A DNA stretch of 64,000 bases from Gnetum montanum (taxonomy: Eukaryota > Streptophyta > Gnetopsida > Gnetales > Gnetaceae): the NCBI GenBank assembly GCA_015680685.1, contig MNCI01007629.1, positions 148,344 to 212,343 on the forward strand. Direction: 5' to 3'. A model generated the notes under the pieces. That model made no database searches. It was not told the origin of the DNA and saw only the letters and a list, made by a program, of their open reading frames with translations. Made by a program: the position numbers and the translations under genes. Within the stretch, counting starts at the first letter, position 1; every line of letters starts with the position of its first letter. Shown piece after piece: positions 49,556-60,561 of the stretch.

Positions 49556-50095
49556 GATTGAACTTATAAGTTATAAATTAATTTTCAAAGAAAAGAAAAG
49601 TATAGAGCATACGTAGAAGGGTAGAATATGATGCTAATCGAAATTATTTTATTATTTTGGTACACTACCAAAATGAAAAATATATATCTATCTTATTTTG
49701 TAAAGGATTTTTCATTGGAGACACTATTTTATCAAGTCCAAAAACCATCATTCTAATTGAAAATAACTTATCTTTGAGTGTGGTGTGAATTAACCCCTTT
49801 AGATTTCCCTTGGATAGTTTGTTGTAAATTCATTCATAAGTAATTGAATGTGCATTCATTTTAACATCAACTTGATAAATTAATTTTATAATATAAGTAT
49901 TTCTTATTATTATAGGTTATTCAAAAAAATTTCCAATTCTTCTACAAATATTTGTGCTTTTTTAAAGATGCTCATGCTAAAAAGAAACCCCTAGATTAGT
50001 CATTTATTTACTAGCTTTACAAAGCTCATAAACAATTATTTTTCTTAAAGCATCTTGTCCATATCTTTCATCAAAAGGTGGTATTCTATAAAACA
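49556..50095. repeat. Duplicated block, unit 2
   Basis: Second copy of 48826-49340 in the same orientation, ending at GGTGGTATTCTATAAAAC. Moderate divergence and small indels show the duplication is not recent. Confidence 0.65.
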
Positions 50096-50104
50096 AACAA
50101 GTAA

Positions 50105-50218
50105 CATTAATTTATGGGTTTGTAGCATAGCCACTACCTACACAAGGGGCGAGAGGTTGGTGGGTGTTGGGGTGGAGAGAGGGATGCTATTGATNGTAAC
50201 CTAGGGTTACTAGGCCAA
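50105..50218 (-). mobile_element. SINE-like element (minus)
   Basis: On the minus strand it reads TTAGCCTAGTGGTACAAG (A-box-like) followed by a CCTAGGTTAC segment and C-rich sequence. The single N at 50195 lies inside. A related minus-strand piece with TAGCCTAGTGGG is at about 50320-50400. Confidence 0.45.
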
Positions 50219-50938
50219 GACTTGTACCACTAGGCTAATACCTTATTATTAGCTACCTACATAGTAAGGCAAATACTAACTAACAAGTAATCTATTTTTT
50301 TCAAAATAACAAGAATTAAGGTTCGTAGCACAACCTCTACCTATAAAGAAGGGTGCATGTGACCCACTATAAGAGTATCCCACTAGGCTACTCCATTAGC
50401 ATATCTAGAGGCTAGATCAAATCTACAATATTTTCTTTTATAAGAGAAATTTTCAAAAAGAAAAAACATAAAATATTAAATATTTAAAATCCAAATAATT
50501 AGATAACAAATTATTAATCTATAACCTAATTAGATAACAAAACATTTTAGCCATATGACTTGCATTGTAAATGGTAGGTACAATCTTTGTAAGGGTTACT
50601 AAATATAAGCAAATTGTATAAAAGTCATTATCATCCTAAAATAAAATGTGTAATGTAAAGTTTTACAATTCAAGTCTTTCCATGAATATAATAAAATATT
50701 TAGTTTTAATTATTAAACTTATATAAACTCTCAACAATGTAAAACATGCTTCCGACCTTGAAAGTAAAATCTCAATCAAATATTTATTTCTAGAAATTTA
50801 AATGGAATAACTCTTTAAATAGATCTTTATATATTACTTGAGAAATGATCAAAAAATTTATTTTAAAAAAGAAAATAATAAAAATAAATACGCATATGTT
50901 TCTATTTTTTGTAGCTTACCATATTTGGTTAAAACAAA

Positions 50939-51860
50939 TTTTTATAGGTGCAACATGAGAATAATGTAAAATAGCTTTAAACAATTCTTATAAACAACAT
51001 TACATTACAACAAAATCTTCAATTAGCATGAAGAATAAGAGATAGAATAGTATGAGGTATGAAGATTGTTGGATTTGAAAGACATCAAAGAACAGTTATA
51101 AAGGTGGTGGTTGAGGAAGGGGGTATTTAAAAGAAAATTTTTATAAGTGCAACATGAGAACAAAGTAAAAATTCTCCAAGCATTGGATGATTGCCAAAAA
51201 CAACATTACATTATAACAAAATTTTCAAGTAGCATAGAGAACAAGAAATGGAGAGTGGTGGAGTTGAAAGATATTAAAGAATAGTTGAAGAGGTAGTGGT
51301 TGGAGATATATTGGATATTTAAAACAAAAATTTTTGTAAGTGCAACATGAGAATAGGGAAACAAATCTAAGTGTCAAAGGATTGCTATAAACAATATTGC
51401 ATTATAACAAATTTTCAAGGAGCATGAAGAATAAGAGACAGAGAAAAACATGAGGAATGAAGAGTGGTGTAGTTAACAGGGTAGTGGTTAAGGGTAGAGG
51501 TTAAGGGTAGAGTGAGTGTTTAAAAATAGATTTTTATAAGTGTAACATGAGAATAGAGAAACAACTTTAAGTATTAAAGGATTGCTATAAACAACATTAC
51601 ATTACAACAAAATTTTCATGTAACATGAAGAACAAGAGCAAAGAATAGCTTGAGGTAATGAATATCGATAGAGTGAAGGTATATTTAGAGACTAAGTGCA
51701 ACATAAAAACAGAGTAAAACAATTCTAAGTATCAAGAAAATGATTGCTATAAACAACATTATATTACAAGAAAATTTTTAAGTAACATGAAGAATAAAAT
51801 AGATTATATTGTGATGTATGAATATTACTGAAGGGAAGTTGAAAGATACCAAAGAATAGG
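50939..51860. repeat. Minisatellite, five units of about 155-200 bp
   Basis: Units begin near 50939, 51138, 51331, 51531 and 51686. Each has (TTTTTATA)AGTGCAACATGAGAA, then AAACAACATTACATTA-AACAAA(A)TTT and a GAAGAA-AAGAGA purine-rich part. Units differ by point changes and small indels. There is no ORF. Confidence 0.8.
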
Positions 51861-52406
51861 TGATACTACCTTGACAATAATATAAACATGTAAACAAAAA
51901 GAAATTTTGTTTTACAGTAGTTTTATCTATGTTTAAGCCATATTTGAATTTTGAAAACTATATTTGTTTTCATTTTTTGTAATTGGAAAGAACACAATTA
52001 AACTTTTCCTTCAACAGGAATTAAATTAAACTACAAACCATTGCTTGGTGTTAAGCAAAGCGAGAGATATTTTCGTTCGTTGACCATATTTAGTTTTAAA
52101 AAGCAATTAATATGCAAGGCTTTTGAATCGAAATTGTATGAAGACAGAACTGATAGATTCGTCACCACATGTGCTTCAAATAGAATATTATAAAAGCCGT
52201 ACTTTGAAGTCAGCTGTGTGGAATATCTGCAGCTTATCTTCTATAGTAGGAGTAACTTCCAGATCGGTCATTCCTCGTAAGATTGATGAAACAGGCGTTC
52301 GGGTGATGAGAAACGCTAATTACAGGCAACATGCACCTTACTTCTCACCGAACTCCAACAGAATTTGATATTTGAATTTATCGTGGCAAGACTTTGTCAG
52401 CATGTC

Positions 52407-54643
52407 CTAATCTTCATTATTCTCTGCTGTAAGATTGTCCAGAAGCGCCAGTAATCCATTGTGCATCGCCATTACCTCAGATGGCTCTGGCATTGCATTC
52501 TGCAAATTCCTGTGCTGCTGTGTGACATCCATGGCCTCTTTCGCTAAAGACGAAAATTTCGTGTTGTTAGAAAATTCATCCGCTGCTGCACTCTCTGGAA
52601 CTTTTGGACTATCTTGTATCGCGTTACATTGAGACGTTATGCTCGTACGATGAAATTCTGCACCATTGAAAGCATCATCGGTGTTGTTGTCTTGCTCGGA
52701 ACCGAGAGAAGAGCTCTTGTCATCCTGTTGCCTCGAGCACTTGTTCCAGGAAGACAGCAAATGGTTGCCGCTGTAGAGACTGTCCAGCTGCTCGAAATAA
52801 GGGCAACTCTTTGCACTGCGAGGCATCTTACGGTTTTCTCTGGTTTTCCTGAAGTATTTGTTGATGTTTTCCCATTTTTCCTTGCATCTTCTGGCGCCTC
52901 GATTTGGAAACCCTAATGCTGCCATGGCTATCGATATTTCCTCCCAGAGGCCGACCTTTACTCCCGGAGCTTGAAAGCGCGCATCCATCGCTGTACGGAT
53001 GCGAATGAGAGCTTGAACTTCAGGTTCTGGCCATCTTCTGGAATTCTGATCGAACTGTTCGCCGTCGGTTACGGCACCGCCAATTGGATTCTGAATTTCC
53101 GAAGGAGCCGCCGATGACCGTATTTCTCCTGTAAACTGGCATGCCTGGCTTGATATTTTCTGCAACAAAGACACTATCGCAGCTTCTCTTGTGGAAGCTA
53201 GAGCCTGTTCCTTTGCTCGAATCTCAGCTTCTCTGGACAGTCTTTCCATCTGTTGTTGCTTCCATGATTCTTCCCGTTTGAGACGTTCTTCGTCGCGGCG
53301 TTTTATCTCCTCCATGAATCGATTATTCAAGGCCTCCTGACTCTCCAACAGCTTCTTCACCATATCTTCGAAGAAGATCTTCATGGAATCCAGCTGGCGT
53401 CCGTACGTTCGTTTTCTCTTTTTCTTGCTCACGAGTTGCTGGACTTTTTCGGTGTCTTCAGATGAGTCTTTTGGAACAGCGGCATCTGTAGATTGGAGGA
53501 CGGTTTTGCAGATCGATCCTATCCCGTTGAAAGCCGTTTGTGGTGCAGCCAAGAATTCACAGTTTCTTCGAGATTCAAAGTGCTCCTCGCATGATTTTGC
53601 GTCTCTGTTGTAGCCTAGTTCGCGAAGCCTTCTGCAGCAGTCCAAGTAAGGCGGCGGAGAATTAGCTACAGCTGCGTAAGGCCATATACGTTTTCCATAA
53701 TTTTTTTAGCCTGGGCGTTTATGTGGAAGCGCGTGGGAAGAAATAGTTTTTTTATTGAATGAACAGGTTCTGTTAGTGTTAACTCTGCACCGTTTTGCCT
53801 ACGCGCAAAGTGGAAAACTGCAGAAATGCTAATTTAATCAGCTTACGATCTATCTATTATGTGTAATCTCCATTTTTTGTTAGATTCAGCATCCTAAATA
53901 ACAAATTGGACATTTGAACATTTTCTGCAACATATCCGCAACGATTATTTGATCTCCTACACGATTTACTATTGGGCTTAACGAACTCAAAACGAAATTC
54001 AGCTTAAATTCCTGCGTATTGCGCTGAAAGGCTGCAACGTCAATTACGTTTCCGAAAAGGACGGAATCTAGGGTTTGTTAATGCTTTAGCAAGGAAGACA
54101 GCCCGCTACACAGTTTCATAGAAAGCATCAAAGTAAAACACCTAGTCGTTACTCCTCAGAAGCTCAAGGATTTAAGAGGGAACAGAGGCAAGTACAAAAT
54201 TTAATTGCGGCATACCTGGAAACAGCCTCCCATGGGATGTTGTGGAAGCCTGATTCTCGGAACTCGAGATCCATGGCCGCCCTGATGCGAAGAAGCGCCA
54301 ACGTCTCCTCTGGTTCCCATATGGCGCCACCGTAATGGTTGCCTTTCCCATGCGGCTTTTCTTCGTCCCCTGCTCCTCCAGCAATACTGGCGCGATCCAC
54401 GAAAATCGATTGGTTCTCCGACGAATCATCCTCCAGGACCGGGTTCACTTGCGGCTGCTGATGAGGATAGCAGCGATCTTGATCCAAGTAAGAGAAGAAA
54501 GGATGCGGATAAAGGAGATTTTGCATGGGATAGTGCAGGTTTTGCTGAGGGAGAAGCAACCGAGCGTATGGATGCGCAGGGTTTCTGTCGCTCATCATCA
54601 TTTGCTGAACCATTGCGTACTGCTCGCATCCGGCAGTCTGCAT
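52407..54643 (-). CDS. GTL2-like: Trihelix transcription factor, GT-2 class (GTL2-like), two exons
   Basis: A nuclear DNA-binding regulator. Exon 1 is 54643-54216, exon 2 is 53631-52407, and the 584-bp intron has GT at 54215-54214 and AG at 53633-53632. Splicing joins S142-R143 across the junction (phase 2) and gives 550 residues ending at TAG 52407. ATG 54643 is the first in-frame Met after an in-frame TAA near 54690. The N-terminus is Gln/Tyr/Pro-rich (about 1-70) and acidic at 71-95. Trihelix 1 is about 109-162 (W109, W138, then RELGYNR and a Cys-Glu-Glu-His-Phe-Glu end); its fourth-helix motif is not visible. A basic KKKRKR at 212-217 probably is a nuclear signal. A long charged coiled coil spans about 224-303, and trihelix 2 about 343-429 (W343, W372, RRCKEKWENINKYF, fourth helix CPYFEQLDSLY). 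The order trihelix, NLS, coiled coil, trihelix with a shortened first domain is that of GTL2 rather than GT-2 or PTL. No frameshifts; codons are GC-richer than neighbours. Confidence 0.9.
53632..54215 (-). other. Intron of the trihelix gene
   Basis: Donor CCAG|GTATGC at 54215 and acceptor CTGCTGCAG at 53632. Reading through the intron would stop within 25 codons, and joining restores a continuous trihelix. It contains the left arm (54126-54152) of a 27-bp exact inverted repeat. Confidence 0.85.
54126..54152. repeat. 27-bp inverted repeat, left arm
   Basis: The exact reverse complement lies at 56377-56403. The core reads CACCTAGTCGTTAC here and GTAACGACTAGGTG there. Similarity ends abruptly at both edges. 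Confidence 0.9.
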
Positions 54644-56376
54644 CTTTCCCAAAGCTTTCGTTCCTCCTATTTCTCCTGATGGCGCAACTTACAAGGAATC
54701 TTAGTATTGTTGTTGGTGGTGACTGGAAGTGGCCGTTACCTTCAGGTTGGTGCGGAGGATGAGGGCTAGTTCAAATTTGCACTGCACGCAGCGGCGTGGA
54801 AGGTGCGAATGTTCTTTTCCGAGTCCCAGCGGCTTGGACGGGGTCGGCATCGAGAGATCCTCAAGTAAATCACCGGAAGAAGGACAAATGCCGCAGCTGA
54901 GGCGGTGGATGCCTAATTCAGAGTACTCCAGGGCGTCCTCCAATCAAAATCCAAAACCCAAAGCAGAAACGGCAGGCAGAGATGCAGATCCAGAGGTCTT
55001 TTAAGTCTGGGGACCGAAAGCAGTTCAGATCCTGGCGCACTCCATCATAAATGGGCATGAATTAATGTGCTAACATGAGCTTCTGATCTTTCCATGGGCC
55101 AAAAGGAAATGCTATGAGCAGAAGCAGCAGACTAGCAGCAGCAGCAGGGCCTGGAACACGTTGAGGCTGTGGGATCTGACTGACGATGAGATAAATGGCA
55201 CTTCTGGGCTCTCCTCTGGTTCTGCTTCTGCCACTGCTGCTGCACCTGCAGACTGCCACTGCTGCTGCAGTAGTTCTCGTCCCAGCAATGAATGCTATAA
55301 GCAGTTTCACCTGTCCGCCTGAGCCGTGACAGCCTCCGAAGGAAACGGGTCATGGAAGCCCATGTAGCCAAACACGTGGCTCTGCGTCGCCATAGCGGTC
55401 ACAGGCACAGCATGGCCTTTTGCAGCCACCGCCAGGCTCGATTCCAGTCCACAATAAAATCATATGTGCAGGTACAGATTGAAGCACGGTGAGGTAATAT
55501 CATAGGCAGCACCACTACTACTACTGGAGCCTCTTCTTTAAAAATTCCGGGCATATCTTGTGATGGAGGGCTGGAGCACTATTAGCCCTGTATTCCCTTC
55601 CGGTTTGACGGTGGTGCAGGAGGCCATTTTTTATGCTCGAAGCAGCATTGGATCCCCTGGAGACTCTGACGCCAACACACGCATGCCACGCCCTCATGTC
55701 GTCCGCGGTCAACTAGCAGCAGGACATCACATTAGACGCCAAGCTCTGCAAAACCATTCGGTGATGGATACTGTTTTTCGCATAAAAACAAGGAAGCCCT
55801 CGTAGCATTTGATTAAAATACCGGCAAAGTTGCATGAACATTCAAGTAGAGTATTATGAAATGTCACTGCTGTTGCCAGGCGCCACAGGATCGCCCGATT
55901 TTGACAGGGAATCCCACATCGCTCCCCTCCGCAGACAGAGTGGGGACGTTTTCCAGCGTCTTCATTCTCACACCAAACTTTCGTCCAACTGGCTGGGATT
56001 ACGACGAGGTGCGTGTGATTATTCCCTTTCATTTACAGTAAAATTGTGTTCACCCACTTTTAAGATGCCAATCATTCCTGATATGTTCAGCCATTCCCTT
56101 TAATAAAACTAAAGGCCCTTGTACCAAATATTTGTCACCGGAGCCTTTTGGTAACCTTTTGCTTTTCAATTATTATAGCCCAGGCTTCAACATTTACAGC
56201 AACGCAATGCAATCTGATTACATCCCAGGAATACTGTAGTTGCTGCAGCAGCAATGTGGTTGCATGCATCAATCAATGATCCATCCATGCACTCATAGGT
56301 ACGTGTCCGTAAATACAGTCATATAAAAAGCTACGTAAATTGTAAGAGACATACTTTTACTTCCATGGTTCAGGAT
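54644..56376 (-). promoter_or_regulatory. GC-richer 5' flank or leader of the trihelix gene
   Basis: No second gene is recognised. GC content and sequence complexity stay higher than in flanking repeats to about 56.1 kb. Runs of CTG/CAG triplets occur at about 55118-55145 and 55228-55272. Short open frames overlap here (for example minus 55371-55132, with an internal ATG near 55353), which could be upstream ORFs in a long leader, but none has family motifs. A minus-strand TATATAAAG at about 56636-56646 is one possible TATA box; without transcripts the start cannot be placed. Confidence 0.4.
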
Positions 56377-56403
56377 GTAACGACTAGGTGTTTTACTTTG
56401 ATG
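56377..56403. repeat. 27-bp inverted repeat, right arm
   Basis: Exact reverse complement of 54126-54152, 2.2 kb apart, upstream of the trihelix start codon. Confidence 0.9.
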
Positions 56404-57780
56404 GGATTACCAAACGCTAATTTTATGTGTTCGCAGTCAAACTCGAGCAGGATAGGATGTTAACTTTGCATTCAAAATGCGGATCTGGAGTGAGACTAAG
56501 GAGGTACGATTCGCCATTGTCTTAGCCCCTTTTTACGTGAATACGTAAAGCATTTTATGTTCAAAGAAATACAAATCTGTGTTGCTACTGGTTGGCTGAA
56601 CAATGAAATTACTTTACCAAATTGCAGTGTGAGAGAAGCTTTATATATTTGATTATTTGTTGGTTCATGTTTTTTACCTGGTTAGAGACCAGCATTAAAC
56701 TTAAGCACCGTATCATAGGGACAAAGCCCATGATGCAAGTTAAATACAACAGCAGCCATGCTTTGAAAATGGAAGAGACTAGTTACTTGGAGTTGAAATT
56801 GGGAGATGAATTGGTATGCTACCAACCTGCGGGATTTGTCTTCCAGAAAGATATTGCATAGTCTTATTTACTTATAAGCCCGTAGGAAACAATAGAACTT
56901 GATTCTTTTTATGTTAAAAAAAGAGCGGCTCCTTTTTCTAACTTACAGCTCTATAAATAAGCCATGTCAGTAGAAAATGTACTGCAAAAAATGTACTGCA
57001 AATTCTAATTTATATGTTTACATTTACTTGATTCAATAGATCCATGGTTTTACTAACGTAAGAAAAATAATTATTACCATTTTTATAAGGATTATATTGT
57101 ATGATATGTACATGTTTTTAATAAAGAGATTTTCTAAAATGTAACAGCACGGTAATTTGTACCGGAGATGTTACTTGTATACAGTTAACAACTTTTCGTG
57201 AAACATGAAGACATAGATCATCTTCATTTTCTTCGCATTTCCTTTTAATGTGATAACGAGATAGACATACACCAGGTCATGGATGCATTAAGGCATTGCT
57301 CACTGGAACCTGAAATTTATTATTATTATTATTATTTTGGGTAGAGTGTTAGAATTCTGAAATAATTGTAATATAGGTACAATTGACAAACTGGATTATT
57401 AAAACCAATGAACTATCACTAATATCCAATAAAAAGGCTTCTGTGTAACAAAGACTCACCTCAAGTTTCCATAAGTTGTTAAACCTTTGTATTTAATCAT
57501 TTTCAATATTGTTAGTGTTTTGTTTACTAGTAAAAATCTTAAAATGAGCTTCCTCTTTGTCAAACCACTGTTGAGCTTTTGCAATAGAAAATTGCAACAT
57601 TTTAATATTACCTAGCCAAACTTAATTATCTTTAAAATAAGGTAAGAATTGAAATGAAGATCCCAAGAAGGCAACCAAAAAATTTGTAATATAAAGAATT
57701 CCTTTGTTGTTTAATTCAATCANGATAAAAATCATATACCTCAATCTTACTTAACCATACAACCGTGAAAATACAAGGAA
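56404..57780. other. AT-rich stretch, no gene; ATT microsatellite at 57317-57337
   Basis: No coding signal. A (TTA)n run of about seven units is at 57317-57337. A short AATAATTGTAATATAGGTAC sequence near 57360 also occurs beside the SINE-like copy at 40.3 kb. The single N at 57723 marks an assembly join. Confidence 0.5.
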
Positions 57781-57920
57781 GTTTGGGAAGACAACGATTG
57801 ATTAACCCTGAGTGTTCCATTAAGGTGTGTAAGCACTTAGTCCTTGGAGTTTGACTGTATCGTGCATAAAACACTTGTATTTGTATGGTTGAGTGTAGGG
57901 GTACCTCACCACTAAATCAA
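57781..57920 (+). repeat. 3' fragment of a GATATC-family LTR
   Basis: It aligns with the last 125 bp of the solo LTR (31326-31451): GGGAAGACAACGATTGATTAACCC, a TTAGTC-TTGGAGTTTGACTG-ATCG segment, and TATGGTTGAGTGTAGGGGTACCTCACCACT. The 5' part is absent. The break lies about 60 bp after the N at 57723, so the loss may be an assembly effect. Confidence 0.7.
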
Positions 57921-58734
57921 TAAGCAACTAAAGTAACAAGTCTTCTATAACAAAGTACTTACTAGACAAAAATCTATTTAATGGGATTCCAAGAATGTTA
58001 GGGAGTATACTAATGTAAATAGGAATTGATCTTTTGGCAAGCTGACCAAATTCATTAAAGCATAACTAATCCCCAAATTTAATTTTGGCAAAAGTAATAA
58101 CCCAATTTTTTGTTTGATAATTAAACCAATTTTTTTAATTAGTTGGAAAATCAAATTTAATTTGGTGTCTAATAAGAATTTTTTACCTTTCATCACTTTG
58201 TAAAGCTCTTAAAATCCATTTGGTACCAAGCCAAGGTGAAGGAAAACTCAAATGTGATATCCCCTTCATAGATATCAAGGAGTAATGATGATTCTTCATT
58301 GATAACTCAAATAATGTACTTAAAGAAAATAAAAAAAAACACTTCAATGTAATAGAAAAATGACCTTTATGAATAATTAGTATGGTAGGGACAAATGTTG
58401 AGATACAGAGCCTAAGGTTGTCTTCTTGTGACATCTAGGGCCTTTAGAGACAATCCAACACTACCTCCATGGTTAGGCCCTAAGATTGAAAGGGTGATCA
58501 ATCCCATTTTATCCCACTTCACTTGAATCTCATTACTTATCATTGTTGGTTTCACATCTCTATGTTGGCATGACCACTAAGTTCCCAACCTTAAATGCTA
58601 TAGGTCAAGCCCCCAAAGGGTACTATGAATGATTACAACTACTCGTAATGAGGCATCTCTTCATTTAAAGGTTAATCACATAGTTAACATGTTACAATAC
58701 AACTTTACTCTATAATTAAGAAGAAGACATTACA
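57921..58734 (-). repeat. Probable 3' LTR of the chromovirus remnant (inner edge only)
   Basis: On the minus strand a purine tract AAGGGGGATA (58744-58735 region) is followed by TTGTAATGTC, so an LTR beginning TGTAATGTC at 58734 is likely. Its outer end is not determined. Frames 58434-58183 and 58196-57978 show no family motif. Confidence 0.35.
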
Positions 58735-58879
58735 ATCTATCCCCCTTAAGAATCTTTCTCATCCTCAAGCTCTTTTCAGTATCTAGATACTTTCCATTTA
58801 TATTATCCATTTGCTCCTCATCCTCAATTCCATCATTATCATCAACATAAATCATATATATTGGTTTACAAAAACTTAT

Positions 58880-59512
58880 TTAATTTAATAATTAACTTTA
58901 TTAATTATCATTTTATTCAAAGAGATGAGGATAAGAGTTTAGAATGAACTTTCTATTTTCCCAGGTCTCTTAGTCATCGTTAGATCTTTGAACATATACT
59001 TCCATAATGGATTTATTTCAAAGTTTCTTCATTCTTTGATCCTTGATAGTTATAGATTTTAATTCAAAACTCACATTTTATTTCAAGGATAGATTGTTCC
59101 AATTTAGTATATAAGGAACATCATTTTTATGGAATTTATCTAATAGGTTGGCATCAAAGATAGGATGGATTGTTAAGTTCACTAGGAAGCATAGTTGATA
59201 TACCACTTCATCAATTCATTTAGAAATTTAGAAGGGGTTATGGTATCAAGGGGCCAACTTGGAGTATTTTCCTAATTTTAGGGAACTTCTTGTTGGCTTA
59301 ACCCTTAACAATACTTGGTCACCTATATAGAGTTCCTTCTTTAGGTGATATTACTCAATGTATCCTTTGTATTTATCTTGTACTACTTGAAAGTTTTGTT
59401 TTACTTTTATGATAATGTTTTTCATAATATTTAATTTCTCCTCTTTCCATTCTATTCTCAAGGTAGGATCAACCTAAGTTAATGGTGTTCGATAATTTTT
59501 CCCATACACAGT
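58880..59512 (-). pseudogene. Chromovirus pol remnant: integrase C-terminus and chromodomain
   Basis: On the minus strand the motifs follow the chromovirus order with frame changes: GDQVLLRVKPTRSSLKLGK (about 59330), LAP-YHNPF, IDEVVYQL (near 59210), IHPIF-ANLL, then a chromodomain stretch with LWNKSIMEVYVQ and ETWENRKFIL and a PHLF end near 58925. The chromodomain in these Ty3/gypsy elements steers integration to marked chromatin. The upstream integrase, reverse transcriptase and protease are not in the window. The left end of the younger gypsy element at 59513 cuts it, so the rest probably lies beyond that element, outside the window. Confidence 0.75.
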
Positions 59513-60391
59513 TGATGAGTGGCGAGGTACCCCTACACTCAACCATATGAAACAAGCATTCTCACGCGTGATCCGGTTGAACTCCGCAGATGGACTAGTT
59601 GTGGCACCTAGATAGTTATCCTTAGGTCGCAGTTCGCTGTCTTCCCACCTGGACTAGTATTTATATTTGTCACGTATGGTTTAGTCCAGAGTGAGGTGTA
59701 TGATGTGTTCCTAATCTATGCTACTCCTAAAGGCAGTGGAAAATAATATTTAACTAAGCTAAGCTAAGAGGAAAAGGGTAAGAGAATCTAATCTAGCCTA
59801 AGTGCGATGAGCAATCGATTCCTTGATCAACCGTACACATCTTGGACCTCATGCACGACTACCACTGGGATTACCAAGCGTAGATCCTAGGTACACCACT
59901 GGGATTACCAAGCATAGATCCTAGATATGCCACTGGGCTACCAAGTAGTCACACTTAAATGCTCGAATCAAGTCGTACTTGTTCCGCGTTCTAGGAGTTT
60001 ACGGGTGAGAGAGAAAGCAGTAAAGAACATTAAATAAATAAAAAACAAATAAATAACAAAGTGAATGCTGCAATGATGAAGTAATCTTGATCTTTATTGT
60101 CGGTCATGTGCGTGCCCAAGTACGTCACACTCGAATAAAGACATCGTACAATTACATTCACCACACTGCGGGTAGACACGGGAAAAATAATCTAACTTTG
60201 GAGGGATCAAACTGCCAAAGCTTCGCTACTTCTAACTCCTTATTACCTAACAAGGGAGATCCACCTCTTATTTATAGATATGGCGACGGACTGTGCTATC
60301 GCGTACCCGATATCGTAGGGAAAACGCGATATCGCGGGGGATGCGATATCGTGTACGCGATATTGTGGCCTATGCGAATCATGTCTTATCA
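59513..60391 (-). repeat. 3' LTR of the right-end gypsy element, 879 bp
   Basis: The plus strand reads TGATGAGTGGCGAGG ... ATGTCTTATCA. In minus sense U3 holds five GATATC palindromes with intact CpG (60297-60366, for example CGCGATATCGCG), then TATA (TATAAATA, 60276-60269). Left flank is ACAGT. CpG richness marks it as a young copy. The internal region continues to the right. Confidence 0.9.
60269..60366 (-). promoter_or_regulatory. LTR promoter: GATATC palindrome array and TATA box
   Basis: Five spaced words on the CGCGATATCGCG/TACGCGATATC theme lie within about 70 bp, ending roughly 20 bp before a TATAAATA box. The same order is seen in the solo LTR (30891-30940). The binding protein is unknown. 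Confidence 0.6.
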
Positions 60392-60561
60392 TACCCCCAC
60401 GATTGAATAAAAACTCGTCCTTGAGTTACAAGGAGAAAAAGCTTCATTGATTACACAGTGGATAGGTCTAAGATTATTAATTGGAAAAACAAAAAAGGAA
60501 ATGATTCCACAGTGTGGGAAGACACAACACAGAAAAAATGCTACACTACAAAAAATGGAAC
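60392..60561 (-). other. Polypurine tract and 3' untranslated part
   Basis: The minus strand has GTGGGGGTA immediately before the LTR, the same tract as at 14648 (GTGGGGG) and 33157. Between it and the accessory stop codon is non-coding sequence. Confidence 0.7.

Noticed and set aside
52614-52916. Plus-strand open frames opposite the trihelix exons, and similar ones near 54335-54762
   Set aside because: They are antisense shadows of the conserved trihelix coding frame and show no family motif.
59513-60391. Reading the right-end LTR as a solo LTR
   Set aside because: It is followed by the family's purine tract and a long internal region, so it is the 3' LTR of an element that continues outside the window.
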